A DNA stretch of 15,890 nt from a bacterium (GTDB taxonomy: Bacteria > Desulfobacterota > GWC2-55-46), in contig DAIDBB010000127.1 in assembly GCA_027310325.1 (NCBI GenBank), forward strand, positions 1 to 15,890, given 5' to 3'. A program made the position numbers and the translations under genes. Below, in pieces: positions 1 through 7,329 of this stretch (positions within the stretch are counted from its first letter, which is position 1; each line of letters starts with the position of its first letter). The notes beneath the pieces are model-generated. The model did not search any database, was not told the DNA's origin, and worked only from the letters and a program-made list of their open reading frames with translations.

Positions 1-9
1 TCTGCGACC

Positions 10-37
10 CGGGGGCCCACTCTACGCGGGTCCCCCG
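10..37. other. GC-rich hairpin, possible end of an upstream transcript
   Basis: Bases 10-18 (CGGGGGCCC) pair with 28-37 (GGGTCCCCCG): nine base pairs, one bulged T at 31 and a nine-base loop. No T-run follows on either strand, so it is not a clear intrinsic terminator. It could end the transcript of a gene left of the window. Confidence 0.4.
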
Positions 38-157
38 AAGGGCAAAACAGAGCATCTGACGCGCCCTCCTTCAGCCCCCGACACCATAGTCCCTTGCCTC
101 TTAAGGGCCGAGCCGTATTTCCGGCGCATCAATATCTCAAACGCTTCCACAATTAAC

Positions 158-185
158 TTGACAATACTCTCGGGCATGTGATAGC
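158..185 (+). promoter_or_regulatory. Predicted sigma-70 promoter of the atp operon
   Basis: A perfect -35 box TTGACA (158-163) is followed after 16 bp by a weak -10 hexamer GATAGC (180-185) that carries an extended -10 TG (177-178). Transcription would start near 192, giving a leader of about 38 nt. The predicted trpE promoter has nearly the same layout (TTGACT, 16 bp, TGTGATAAT), which lends some support to both. Confidence 0.5.
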
Positions 186-229
186 ACTACTCTGTTAATA
201 CCCAAAAAAACACCGAAAAATCAGATATT

Positions 230-1198
230 ATGATATCGCTGGACCATACAATCTTATTTCAGGTCGTGGGCTTCTTTGTCCTGCTGTTTATCCTGAACCG
301 TTTCCTATACACCCCGCTCCTTAAAGTGCTGAAGGAAAGGGACGAGCGTACGGGCGGGACCCTCAAGAAGGCCTCGGAGCTGGAAAGGGAGGTCGAGGAA
401 GGTCTCGCCTCTTATGAAAGGAAGATAAAGGACGCTACCGTAAAAGGGTATGAAGAGATAAACAGGCTCCGGCAGGAGGCCCTTGCCGGGGAAAAGGCCA
501 TGGTCGAGGCCGCGAGAAGCGAGATGACCGATAGGCTCTCCGAGATGAGGGTCAAAATAGACGCGAGCAAGGCCGGGGCCCTTACGGCCCTTAAAGAAGA
601 GTCGAAAACGCTTTCAAAGAGCATCGCCGAAAAGATACTCGAAAAAAAGCTGGCCGTTATACTCCTCATGTTCATGCTCATGCCAGCGCTTGTCCGCGCC
701 GCCGAGGAGGGTGAAAAAGGGGGCGGCTCTGATCTCATCTATAAGCTCATAAACTTCGTCGTGATGGCGATCGGGGCCTACATCGTGTGGAAAAAGGCGA
801 TAAAGGGGCTGCTGGCGAAGAAGGGCGAAAACATAAAAAAGGCCCTTGAAGACGCCAAGAACGCCAAGGAGGCCGCCGACGCCAGGGCAGCCGAATACAG
901 GCAGAAGCTCTCCCTCCTGGAAAAGCGGATCGAAGAGCTCCACCTCGAGCTAAAGGCCGAAGGAGAGGCCGAGAAGTCGAGGATACTCCGCGAGGCCGAA
1001 GAGGCGGTAAAGAAGATAAAGGAACAGGCGAAGTTCGCCTCCGAGCAGGAACTCAAGAAGGCCAAGATGGAGATCAAAAAAGAGGTCGCCGTCCTCGCTG
1101 TGGCGCTCGCCGAAGAACTCCTTAAAAAGGAACTTACCCCGGCGGACCAGGAAAAACTCATAAAAGGTTATCTCGAAAACCTTAAACTTACCGCGTAA
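230..1198 (+). CDS. atpF: ATP synthase F0 subunits b' and b joined in one reading frame
   Basis: This 322-residue frame holds two complete stalk subunits of F-type ATP synthase. Residues 1-138 are a b' subunit: one N-terminal membrane helix (about 8-27), the RFLYTPLLKVLKERDER segment, then a charged coiled coil ending AEKILE. Residues 139-322 are a b subunit: a hydrophobic KKLAVILLMFMLMPALVRA segment that looks like its signal peptide, a short polar stretch, a membrane helix (about 168-188) and a long coiled coil. In relatives these are normally two adjacent genes (atpX and atpF), about 140 and 180-200 residues long, matching the two halves. No stop, ATG or ribosome binding site lies at the junction (641-652). 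The first in-frame ATG of the b half is at 668, inside the hydrophobic segment, with no Shine-Dalgarno sequence. The result is either a true fusion, two genes joined by a small deletion, or a sequence error. atpH follows after 2 nt. Confidence 0.88.
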   Translation: MISLDHTILFQVVGFFVLLFILNRFLYTPLLKVLKERDERTGGTLKKASELEREVEEGLASYERKIKDATVKGYEEINRLRQEALAGEKAMVEAARSEMTDRLSEMRVKIDASKAGALTALKEESKTLSKSIAEKILEKKLAVILLMFMLMPALVRAAEEGEKGGGSDLIYKLINFVVMAIGAYIVWKKAIKGLLAKKGENIKKALEDAKNAKEAADARAAEYRQKLSLLEKRIEELHLELKAEGEAEKSRILREAEEAVKKIKEQAKFASEQELKKAKMEIKKEVAVLAVALAEELLKKELTPADQEKLIKGYLENLKLTA

Positions 1199-1200
1199 TT

Positions 1201-1746
1201 ATGAAAAGCACGGTGGCCAGAAGATACGCCAAGGCCCTTATCGAGCTTGGCAGGGAAGACGGGCTTTACGAGCAGTACGGCAAAGAGCTCCGCACCGTTA
1301 TCCCGGTATTCAAGGGAAGCCCGGAGCTCACGAGGACCCTACTTAACCCCATGTACAGGCTTGAGGAGAGGCTCGGTCTCATGAATAGCGTCTCGGAAGG
1401 CATGAAGCTCTCCATGGTCGTCGCTAGGTTCCTAGCCATACTCGTAGAGACGAGAAAGATAAATCTGCTCGACGACATCGGGGAGGCGTACTCGAGGCTT
1501 GAGGACGACCTCGCCGGAAGGATAAGGGCAACCGTCGAAGCGGCCGTCGACCCGAAGGAAGATACGGTCGCTAACATAAAGGACAGGCTCAAGGCGATTA
1601 CCGGCAAAGAGGTGATACTCGCTTTCAGGAAGGACCCGTCGCTCATCGGGGGCTTGGTGCTCAAGATCGGGAACACCGTCCTTGACGGCAGCGTCAGAAC
1701 GCAGCTCGAACTCATGAAGGAAAAAATACTGGAAGGGGCGGTTTAA
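1201..1746 (+). CDS. atpH: ATP synthase F1 subunit delta
   Basis: The 181-residue protein is the delta (OSCP-type) subunit, which sits on top of F1 and ties the alpha3beta3 head to the b/b' stalk. The N-terminal helical domain starts with the typical ARRYAKALIELG segment. The C-terminal part carries the family pattern VDPKED (residues 117-122) and the conserved end region with DPSLIGGLVLKIGNTVLDGS. The length is normal. The start lies 2 nt after the stop of the b'-b gene with no visible Shine-Dalgarno sequence, so it is probably translated by coupling to the gene before it. It is followed after one base by atpA. Confidence 0.95.
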   Translation: MKSTVARRYAKALIELGREDGLYEQYGKELRTVIPVFKGSPELTRTLLNPMYRLEERLGLMNSVSEGMKLSMVVARFLAILVETRKINLLDDIGEAYSRLEDDLAGRIRATVEAAVDPKEDTVANIKDRLKAITGKEVILAFRKDPSLIGGLVLKIGNTVLDGSVRTQLELMKEKILEGAV

Positions 1747-1747
1747 A

Positions 1748-3262
1748 ATGATAAAGGTCGAGGAAATAAGCCAACTCATAAAATCCCAGATAAAGGGATT
1801 TGAAAAAGAGATAGATATAAAAGAAGTCGGCACCGTCATATCGGTCGGCGACGGTATAGCGAGGATCTACGGTCTTGAAAAGGCCATGGCCGGGGAGCTT
1901 CTCGAATTCCCCCACAACATATTCGGCATGGTCCTCAACCTCGAAGAGGACAACGTCGGCGCCGCCGTACTCGGCTCGGACTACGAGATAAAGGAAGGCG
2001 ACGTAGTAAAGAGGACAGGAAGGATCGTCGAGGTCCCGGTCGGAGAGGGGCTTGCCGGCAGGGTCATAAACGCCATAGGCCAGCCCGTAGACGACAAGGG
2101 GCCGATAGAATCGAAGACCACGAGGCGCATAGAGATAAAGGCCCCGGGTATCGTAGCGAGGAAGTCCGTAAAAGAGCCCCTTCAGACAGGCATAAAGGCC
2201 ATAGACGGCATGATCCCGATCGGAAGGGGCCAGAGGGAGCTCATAATCGGCGACCGCCAGACCGGAAAGACCGCGATAGCCATAGACACTATAATAAACC
2301 AGAAGGGCCTCGACGTCTTCTGCATCTATGTCGCCATAGGCCAGAAGCAGTCTACGGTCGCCCAGATAGTCGAAAAGCTCCGCCAGTTCGGGGCCCTCGA
2401 CTATACGGTCGTGGTTGCCGCGACCGCAAGCTCCCCTGCTCCGCTCCAGTTCATGGCTCCGTATACGGGCTGCACCATAGGCGAATACTTCCGGGATAAC
2501 GGCAAGCACGCCCTCATCATATACGACGACCTTTCAAAGCACGCGGTCGCGTACAGGCAGCTCTCGCTTCTCCTTAGAAGGCCCCCCGGGCGCGAGGCCT
2601 ATCCCGGAGACGTGTTCTACCTCCACTCACGGCTTCTCGAGAGGGCCGCGAAACTGAGCGACGAGCTCGGCGGGGGATCGCTAACGGCGCTTCCAGTTAT
2701 CGAAACGCAGGCGGGCGACGTCTCTGCCTATATCCCTACCAACGTCATCTCGATCACAGACGGGCAGATTTTCCTTGAAACCGACCTCTTCTACTCCGGC
2801 ATAAGGCCGGCCATCAACGTGGGCCTTTCGGTTTCCCGCGTCGGCGGAAGCGCGCAGATAAAGGCGATGAAGTCTGTAGCCGGTACGCTTAGGCTTGAGC
2901 TTGCGCAGTACAGGGAACTCGCCGCGTTCGCCCAATTCGGCAGCGACCTCGACCCCGCGACCCAAAGGCAGCTCGCAAGAGGCGGCAGGCTCGTCGAGAT
3001 CTTGAAGCAGGGCCAGTACAAGCCCCTTCCCGTCGAAAAACAGGTGCTTATAATCTACGCCGCCACGAACGGATACGTCGACGCGTATCCCGTAAGCGCG
3101 CTCAGGAAGTACGAGGAGGAGCTGAACGCCTACTTCGAGTCGAGGCGTCCCGAGGTATTGAAGGAGCTTAGAGAAAAGAAAAACATCGACGGCGACCTGA
3201 AGGCAAAGATCAACGGCGCCCTCGACGAGTTCAAGAAGATATTTGCCGTAGAGGCGAAGTAG
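1748..3262 (+). CDS. atpA: ATP synthase F1 subunit alpha
   Basis: The 504-residue alpha subunit forms the non-catalytic nucleotide sites of the F1 head and supplies the arginine finger to the catalytic beta site. The N-terminal beta-barrel domain (about 25-95) carries VGDGIARIYGLEKAMAGEL. The Walker A loop is GDRQTGKT (169-176), Walker B lies in HALIIYDD (254-261), and the signature region PAINVGLSVSRVGG (354-367) contains the finger arginine R364. The helical C-terminal domain is complete and the length is standard. The start is supported by a purine-rich site GGAAGGGG (1731-1738) nine bases upstream, inside the end of atpH. No key residue is missing. Confidence 0.98.
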   Translation: MIKVEEISQLIKSQIKGFEKEIDIKEVGTVISVGDGIARIYGLEKAMAGELLEFPHNIFGMVLNLEEDNVGAAVLGSDYEIKEGDVVKRTGRIVEVPVGEGLAGRVINAIGQPVDDKGPIESKTTRRIEIKAPGIVARKSVKEPLQTGIKAIDGMIPIGRGQRELIIGDRQTGKTAIAIDTIINQKGLDVFCIYVAIGQKQSTVAQIVEKLRQFGALDYTVVVAATASSPAPLQFMAPYTGCTIGEYFRDNGKHALIIYDDLSKHAVAYRQLSLLLRRPPGREAYPGDVFYLHSRLLERAAKLSDELGGGSLTALPVIETQAGDVSAYIPTNVISITDGQIFLETDLFYSGIRPAINVGLSVSRVGGSAQIKAMKSVAGTLRLELAQYRELAAFAQFGSDLDPATQRQLARGGRLVEILKQGQYKPLPVEKQVLIIYAATNGYVDAYPVSALRKYEEELNAYFESRRPEVLKELREKKNIDGDLKAKINGALDEFKKIFAVEAK

Positions 3263-3302
3263 TCGCGGTCAAAATCCCGGGAATTTACGAAAGTTCTGAA
3301 AG

Positions 3303-4169
3303 ATGCCAAGCCTTCGAGACATAAAACGCCGTATAAAAAGCGTTAAAAACACCCAGCAGATAACAAAGGCCATGAAGATGGTCTCTGCCGCCAAATTGAA
3401 AAGGGCCCAGGACGAGATAATAGCCGCCAGGCCATATGCCGAGAAGATGCTCTCGCTCATCTCTTCTCTCGCGGCCAAGACGCCTTCTGAAAGCCACCCG
3501 CTCCTGAGCGCCGGCACCGGCGAGAGCCCGAAGACCACCGTCATATTCATTACGTCCGACAGGGGCCTTTGCGGCAGCTTCAACGCAGTCCTTATGAGGA
3601 CCGTGGAAAGATTCTTAAGGGAGTCTGAAAACGCGGTTAACCTCTACCTCATCGGAAAAAGGGGCATAGAGTACTTCAAAAGGCGCGATTTAGAGGTCGT
3701 CAAATCGAGGCCTTACGGCGGGGCGCGCCCGAACTACGGGCATGCGGTCGAGATCGCCCAGGAAGTCATAAACTCGTTTCTTCGCGGCGAAGTGAACGAC
3801 GTAAGGATAATATACAGCGAATTCAAATCCGCCCTCGCCCAGAGGCCGGTTGTACAGAGGCTCCTGCCCATAACCCCCGAAAAGCCCCCTGAGGCCGAGG
3901 AGTTTATGGTTGAGATGCTTTTCGAGCCGTCTAAAGAGGCAGTGCTTTCGAGTCTGCTGCCCAAATACGTCGAGGTGCAGGTCTTCAGGGCCCTGCTGGA
4001 ATCTTCAGCGAGCGAGCAGGGCGCCAGGATGACCGCGATGGATTCCGCCTCGAAGAACGCCGCCGAGATGATAGGCGGGCTGACGCTCAAATATAACAGG
4101 CTCCGCCAGGCGGCCATCACAAAGGAACTCATGGAGATCATAGGCGGCGCCGAGGCGCTCAAGGGATAA
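3303..4169 (+). CDS. atpG: ATP synthase F1 subunit gamma
   Basis: The 288-residue gamma subunit is the rotating central shaft of F1. Both family marks are present: the N-terminal helix MPSLRDIKRRIKSVKNTQQI followed by TKAMKMVSAAKL, and the C-terminal helix SEQGARMTAMDSASKNAAEM ahead of the KYNRLRQAAITKEL segment. The SDRGLCGSFN segment of the central Rossmann-like domain (about residues 81-90) is intact. The gene starts 40 nt after atpA with only a weak GAAAG ribosome site. A gap of 72 nt precedes atpD. Confidence 0.97.
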   Translation: MPSLRDIKRRIKSVKNTQQITKAMKMVSAAKLKRAQDEIIAARPYAEKMLSLISSLAAKTPSESHPLLSAGTGESPKTTVIFITSDRGLCGSFNAVLMRTVERFLRESENAVNLYLIGKRGIEYFKRRDLEVVKSRPYGGARPNYGHAVEIAQEVINSFLRGEVNDVRIIYSEFKSALAQRPVVQRLLPITPEKPPEAEEFMVEMLFEPSKEAVLSSLLPKYVEVQVFRALLESSASEQGARMTAMDSASKNAAEMIGGLTLKYNRLRQAAITKELMEIIGGAEALKG

Positions 4170-4241
4170 AAGTCAACCTGTTTAAAAGACCGGGGCACAT
4201 GCATTAAGCCCGTCAACCGAAGTCCAAGGAGGCGATTTAAC

Positions 4242-5662
4242 ATGTCCGATAAGAACATAGGAAAGATAACCCAGATAATCGGGCCCGTGCTCGACATCGA
4301 GTTCCCCCCGGGGAAATTGCCGGCAATATATAACGCCATAAAGATAACAAACCCGAGCTTAAGCGCCGAGAAATGGAACCTCGTTGCCGAGGTCGCCCAG
4401 CACCTCGGTGAAAATACCGTACGGTGCATTTCGATGGACTCTACCGACGGCCTCGTGCGCGGAGCCGAGGCATGGGATACCGGGGCCGGAATATCGGTGC
4501 CCGTCGGAAAACCGGTCCTCGGGAGGATCCTTAACGTCGTCGGGGAGCCGGTCGACGAGCTTGGACCCGTAAAGTCGGAAAAGTCCTACCAGATACACCG
4601 CCCCGCCCCTTCCTTCGAGGAACAATCGACGTCGGTAGAGGTCTTCGAGACGGGGATAAAGGTCGTCGATCTCCTCACCCCTTACCTAAAGGGCGGCAAA
4701 ATAGGCCTTTTCGGCGGCGCGGGCGTCGGCAAGACCGTCCTTATCATGGAACTCATCAATAACGTCGCCATGCAGCACGGCGGTTTCTCGGTCTTCGGGG
4801 GGGTTGGCGAGAGGACGAGGGAAGGAAACGACCTCTGGATGGAAATGAAGGAAAGCGGCGTTCTCAACAAAACAGCCCTAGTCTACGGCCAGATGAACGA
4901 GCCCCCGGGGGCGCGCGCAAGGGTCGCCCTTACGGCGCTTACAGTAGCCGAGTACTTCAGGGACGAGGAGAACCAGGACGTCCTTCTCTTCATAGACAAC
5001 ATATTCAGGTTCGTCCAGGCCAACTCCGAGGTCTCCGCGCTTCTCGGACGCATCCCCTCGGCCGTCGGATACCAGCCGACGCTTTCAACCGACGTGGGCG
5101 AATTGCAGGAAAGGATCACTTCGACGACGAAGGGCTCTATCACGTCGGTCCAGGCGATATACGTACCCGCGGACGACCTCACCGACCCTGCCCCCGCGAC
5201 TACCTTCGCGCACCTCGACGCCACGACCGTTCTTTCAAGGCAGATAGCCGAGCTCGGCATCTATCCGGCGGTCGACCCGCTCGATTCGACCTCAAGGATC
5301 CTCGACCCCCAGGTCGTCGGCGACGAGCACTACGCGGCAGCGAGGCAAATCCAGCAGATACTCCAGAAGTACAAGGACCTCCAGGATATCATCGCCATCC
5401 TTGGTATGGACGAGCTCTCCGAGGACGACAAGCTCATTGTCGCCAGGGCGAGAAAGATACAGAGGTTCCTCTCGCAGCCCTTCTTCGTGGCCGAGCAGTT
5501 CACCGGCACCCCGGCAAGTACGTTGGCATAAAGGACACAATAAAGGGCTTCAGGGGGATCGCCGACGGCAAATACGACGACATTCCGGAGCAGGCCTTCT
5601 ACATGGTCGGCACCGTCGAGGAAGCCCTCGAGAAGGCCGAAAAGATAAAGGCCACGGTCTAG
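4242..5662 (+). CDS. atpD: ATP synthase F1 subunit beta, frameshifted near its 3' end
   Basis: Beta is the catalytic subunit of F1. Walker A is GGAGVGKT (158-165), the GERTREG segment with the catalytic glutamate is at 189-195, Walker B lies in VLLFIDNI (247-254), and the DELSEDD motif sits in the C-terminal domain. An AAGGAGG ribosome site (4226-4232) fixes the start. As written, the frame stops early at 5529-5531 after 429 residues with a false tail ASTLA. Reading one base over from 5516 gives the missing end: KYVGIKDTIKGFRGIADGKY, then the rest to a TAG at 5660-5662. Adding one G in the CCCCGG run (5509-5514) restores TPGKYVG and a normal 473-residue protein. Loss of the last 49 residues should cripple F1, so I favour a sequence error at a short G-run; a true mutation or recoding cannot be excluded from the sequence alone. 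Confidence 0.93.
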
Positions 5663-5718
5663 GGGCTCGGTACGGAACTTATAAATGTCATCGGTAAGAA
5701 CGGAAGGTAAAAACACGA

Positions 5719-6132
5719 ATGGCTGAAACTTTTTTACTGGAAATAGTCACCCCGGCAAGAAAACTCCTCTCCAGGGAAGTCGAAGAGGTCTCCGCACCCG
5801 CACTCATGGGCGAGATAGGCGTCTTGGCGGGCCATGCCCCGATGCTTACGACGCTAAACCCCGGGGTGATCTCATACAAAAAGGGATCAGAGTCGGGTTC
5901 ACTCGCCGTGGGGCGCGGCTACGCCGAGGTCCTTGCGGACAAGACCACGATACTCGTTGACACCGCGGAGCTCGACTCCGAGATCGACGCGGAAACGGCC
6001 CGCCAGTCGTTGGCAAAATCCGAAGACGCCCTTAAAAACCTCACCCCGGACGACCCCGGATACCAGGATGCCCTGGACGCGTATGATCTCGCCCAGGCCC
6101 GCATCAGGATAAAGGAACGTCACAAGGGTTAG
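5719..6132 (+). CDS. atpC: ATP synthase F1 subunit epsilon
   Basis: The 137-residue epsilon subunit binds gamma and couples F1 rotation to the c-ring; its C-terminal helices can inhibit ATP hydrolysis. The N-terminal beta-sandwich carries the usual order: FLLEIVTPARKLLSREVEEV, a GEIGVLAGHAPM segment (about 31-42), then GRGYAEVLADKTTILVDTAE. The C-terminal part is the two-helix domain rich in Ala, Glu and Lys, ending RIRIKERHKG. It starts 56 nt after the true end of atpD; a GGAAGG sequence lies about 12 nt upstream. This is the last gene of the atp operon here. The a and c genes (atpB, atpE) are not in the window. Confidence 0.95.
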   Translation: MAETFLLEIVTPARKLLSREVEEVSAPALMGEIGVLAGHAPMLTTLNPGVISYKKGSESGSLAVGRGYAEVLADKTTILVDTAELDSEIDAETARQSLAKSEDALKNLTPDDPGYQDALDAYDLAQARIRIKERHKG

Positions 6133-6202
6133 TTTCGTAATCTCATTAAACCTTTCTACAGTTCATTGGCTTGCCGACCCACGAGGTAAAAAGGCGAGCT
6201 AT

Positions 6203-6219
6203 AGAAATGTTTCATTTCT
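6203..6219. repeat. Small inverted repeat
   Basis: AGAAATG (6203-6209) and CATTTCT (6213-6219) form a perfect 7-bp stem around TTT. It is AT-rich and lies five bases before a longer palindrome. It could be part of an operator or an RNA hairpin in the leader of the flavoprotein gene. Confidence 0.45.
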
Positions 6220-6224
6220 CGCAG

Positions 6225-6242
6225 ATTGAAGCCGGCTTCAAT
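6225..6242. promoter_or_regulatory. 18-bp perfect palindrome, possible operator
   Basis: ATTGAAGCCGGCTTCAAT reads the same on both strands over all 18 bases. It ends 45 bp before the start codon of the flavoprotein gene, a usual place for a repressor site. No T-run follows, so it is not an intrinsic terminator. I cannot name the binding protein. Confidence 0.4.
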
Positions 6243-6286
6243 AAGTTGCTCCCGAAAGATTCTTTCCGAAAAAAAAGGAGGTCCTG

Positions 6287-6655
6287 ATGATACCTGAAAA
6301 ACTACTTGAGGTCCTGAAGAACGAAGGCGTTGTAGCGATAGCGACGTCAGGGCAGGACGGCCCCCACCTCGTAAACACATGGAACAGCTACGTTCAAGTA
6401 GTAGACGGGCGACTGGTCTTTCCCGCCGGGGGGATGCATAAGACCGAGGCCAATATCGCCAAGAACAATAAGGTGCTTATGACGCTCGGGAGCCGGGCGG
6501 TCGATGGGTTCAGGGGACCCGGGGCCGGGTTCCTTGTGAGGGGGACAGCCGCCTTCATAAAAACTGGGCCGATCTTCGATATGATCCAGAAGAAGTTTCC
6601 CTGGGCGAGGGCGGCGGTTGAGATATCGGTAGCCTCTATAACCCAGACGTTATGA
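6287..6655 (+). CDS. Pyridoxamine 5'-phosphate oxidase-like, FMN-binding split-barrel protein
   Basis: The 122-residue protein looks like a small single-domain member of the PNPOx-like split-barrel family, whose members usually bind FMN (some F420 or heme) as dimers. Supporting segments are GVVAIATSGQDGPHLVNTWN near the N-terminus, LVFPAGGMHKTEANIAKNNK with the glycine-rich turn and conserved lysine/threonine, and VLMTLGSRAV followed by GFLVRGTAAFI. It is too short and lacks the C-terminal part of true PdxH, so a role in vitamin B6 synthesis is unlikely; the substrate is unknown. The start is set by a near-perfect Shine-Dalgarno AAGGAGGT (6275-6282) four bases before the ATG, the strongest in the window. 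The stop codon touches that of the convergent gene. Confidence 0.8.
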   Translation: MIPEKLLEVLKNEGVVAIATSGQDGPHLVNTWNSYVQVVDGRLVFPAGGMHKTEANIAKNNKVLMTLGSRAVDGFRGPGAGFLVRGTAAFIKTGPIFDMIQKKFPWARAAVEISVASITQTL

Positions 6656-7267
6656 TCAGGGCTTGGAGGCTTTTTTCGGAGCTATCACGAGCCTTGACTT
6701 CCCGTCCTTCACGTCGACCCTGATCTCCAGGTCCTTTGTATTATACTTGCCCTCGACGAGTTTTCTATTCTGCTCTATGGTCCTGGCTATTGCCTCGAAA
6801 GTGACGCCGGCCGTGGACTCGCCGCAGGTCTTCCGCGCCTCGATGTATTTCCTGTAGACATCCCTCAGTTCATCGGTAGCTACCTTCTCAACTGGCTTCG
6901 CGGGCTCCGGCACATCGGGTTTGGACGGGGCCTGGATTACCTTTGGGCCGGGCGAAGGTTTAAGGCCATTCAGCGCGCCGGCATCTGCCCCCTCGGCCTT
7001 CCGTACGTAAGTCCCCTCGTCTATCTCCCTCAAGACCCTCGTCCAGTACTGTTTGTACGAGTTATACCTGGATATTATGCCGTTCAGCCTAAACTTAAGG
7101 GATGTATTCGATATGTTCTTGTCGCCGTATTCGAGGACCATCTTGTCGACCTCCGCCCTCAATTTGGCGGGCTCTCGCTTCGCGGCCTTTATGAAATATT
7201 GTTCATATTCCACCTTGAGCCTTGCTATCTTCTGGTCGAGAAGTTCGATGAAAGTCCTGTCGTCCAT
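6656..7267 (-). CDS. MXAN_5187 C-terminal domain-like protein
   Basis: This 203-residue soluble protein has no signal peptide or membrane helix. Residues 1-90 are a charged helical domain with IARLKVEYEQYF, LRAEVDKMVLEYGDKNISNT, then LKFRLNGIISRYNSYKQYWT and LREIDEGTY. A Pro/Lys-rich linker follows (about 103-128). The C-terminal domain has the pattern DVYRKYIEARKTCGE, VTFEAIARTIEQ and a final EIRVDVKDGKSRLVIAPKK strand pair. From memory this pattern matches the MXAN_5187 C-terminal family of Deltaproteobacteria, which has no established function. A GGATAGGA sequence lies just upstream of the ATG. Its stop codon directly abuts that of the convergent flavoprotein gene, leaving no base between them. 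Confidence 0.75.
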   Translation of the reverse strand: MDDRTFIELLDQKIARLKVEYEQYFIKAAKREPAKLRAEVDKMVLEYGDKNISNTSLKFRLNGIISRYNSYKQYWTRVLREIDEGTYVRKAEGADAGALNGLKPSPGPKVIQAPSKPDVPEPAKPVEKVATDELRDVYRKYIEARKTCGESTAGVTFEAIARTIEQNRKLVEGKYNTKDLEIRVDVKDGKSRLVIAPKKASKP

Positions 7268-7329
7268 GTGCGAATCCTATCCTGAAAATTTTATCCGGTA
7301 TGTGATTTTAGGCATTTACTGTTATAAAC

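Larger units (their letters stand above)
1..229. other. Non-coding region upstream of the atp operon
   Basis: I see no convincing gene here. The region holds a GC-rich hairpin near its left end (10-37) and a sigma-70-like promoter (158-185) for the atp operon. A minus-strand frame from 177 down to 22 could encode 51 residues, but it has no ribosome binding site, resembles no family I know, and its second half overlaps the hairpin. I treat it as chance. Confidence 0.6.
6133..6286. other. Spacer between atpC and the flavoprotein gene
   Basis: These 154 bases contain no gene. I see no intrinsic terminator for the atp operon. Two symmetric elements (6203-6219 and 6225-6242) and a strong ribosome binding site (AAGGAGGT, 6275-6282) for the next gene are present. 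Confidence 0.6.

Noticed and set aside
22..177. Minus-strand 51-residue frame upstream of atp
   Set aside because: No ribosome binding site, no recognisable family, and it runs through the GC hairpin.
1712..2509. Long minus-strand frame opposite atpA (265 residues)
   Set aside because: Antisense frame fully inside a certain gene; composition (many Tyr, Gly, Leu) mirrors the codons of atpA.
3734..4429. Minus-strand 231-residue frame across atpG-atpD
   Set aside because: Shadow of two certain genes on the other strand, with no promoter or ribosome site.
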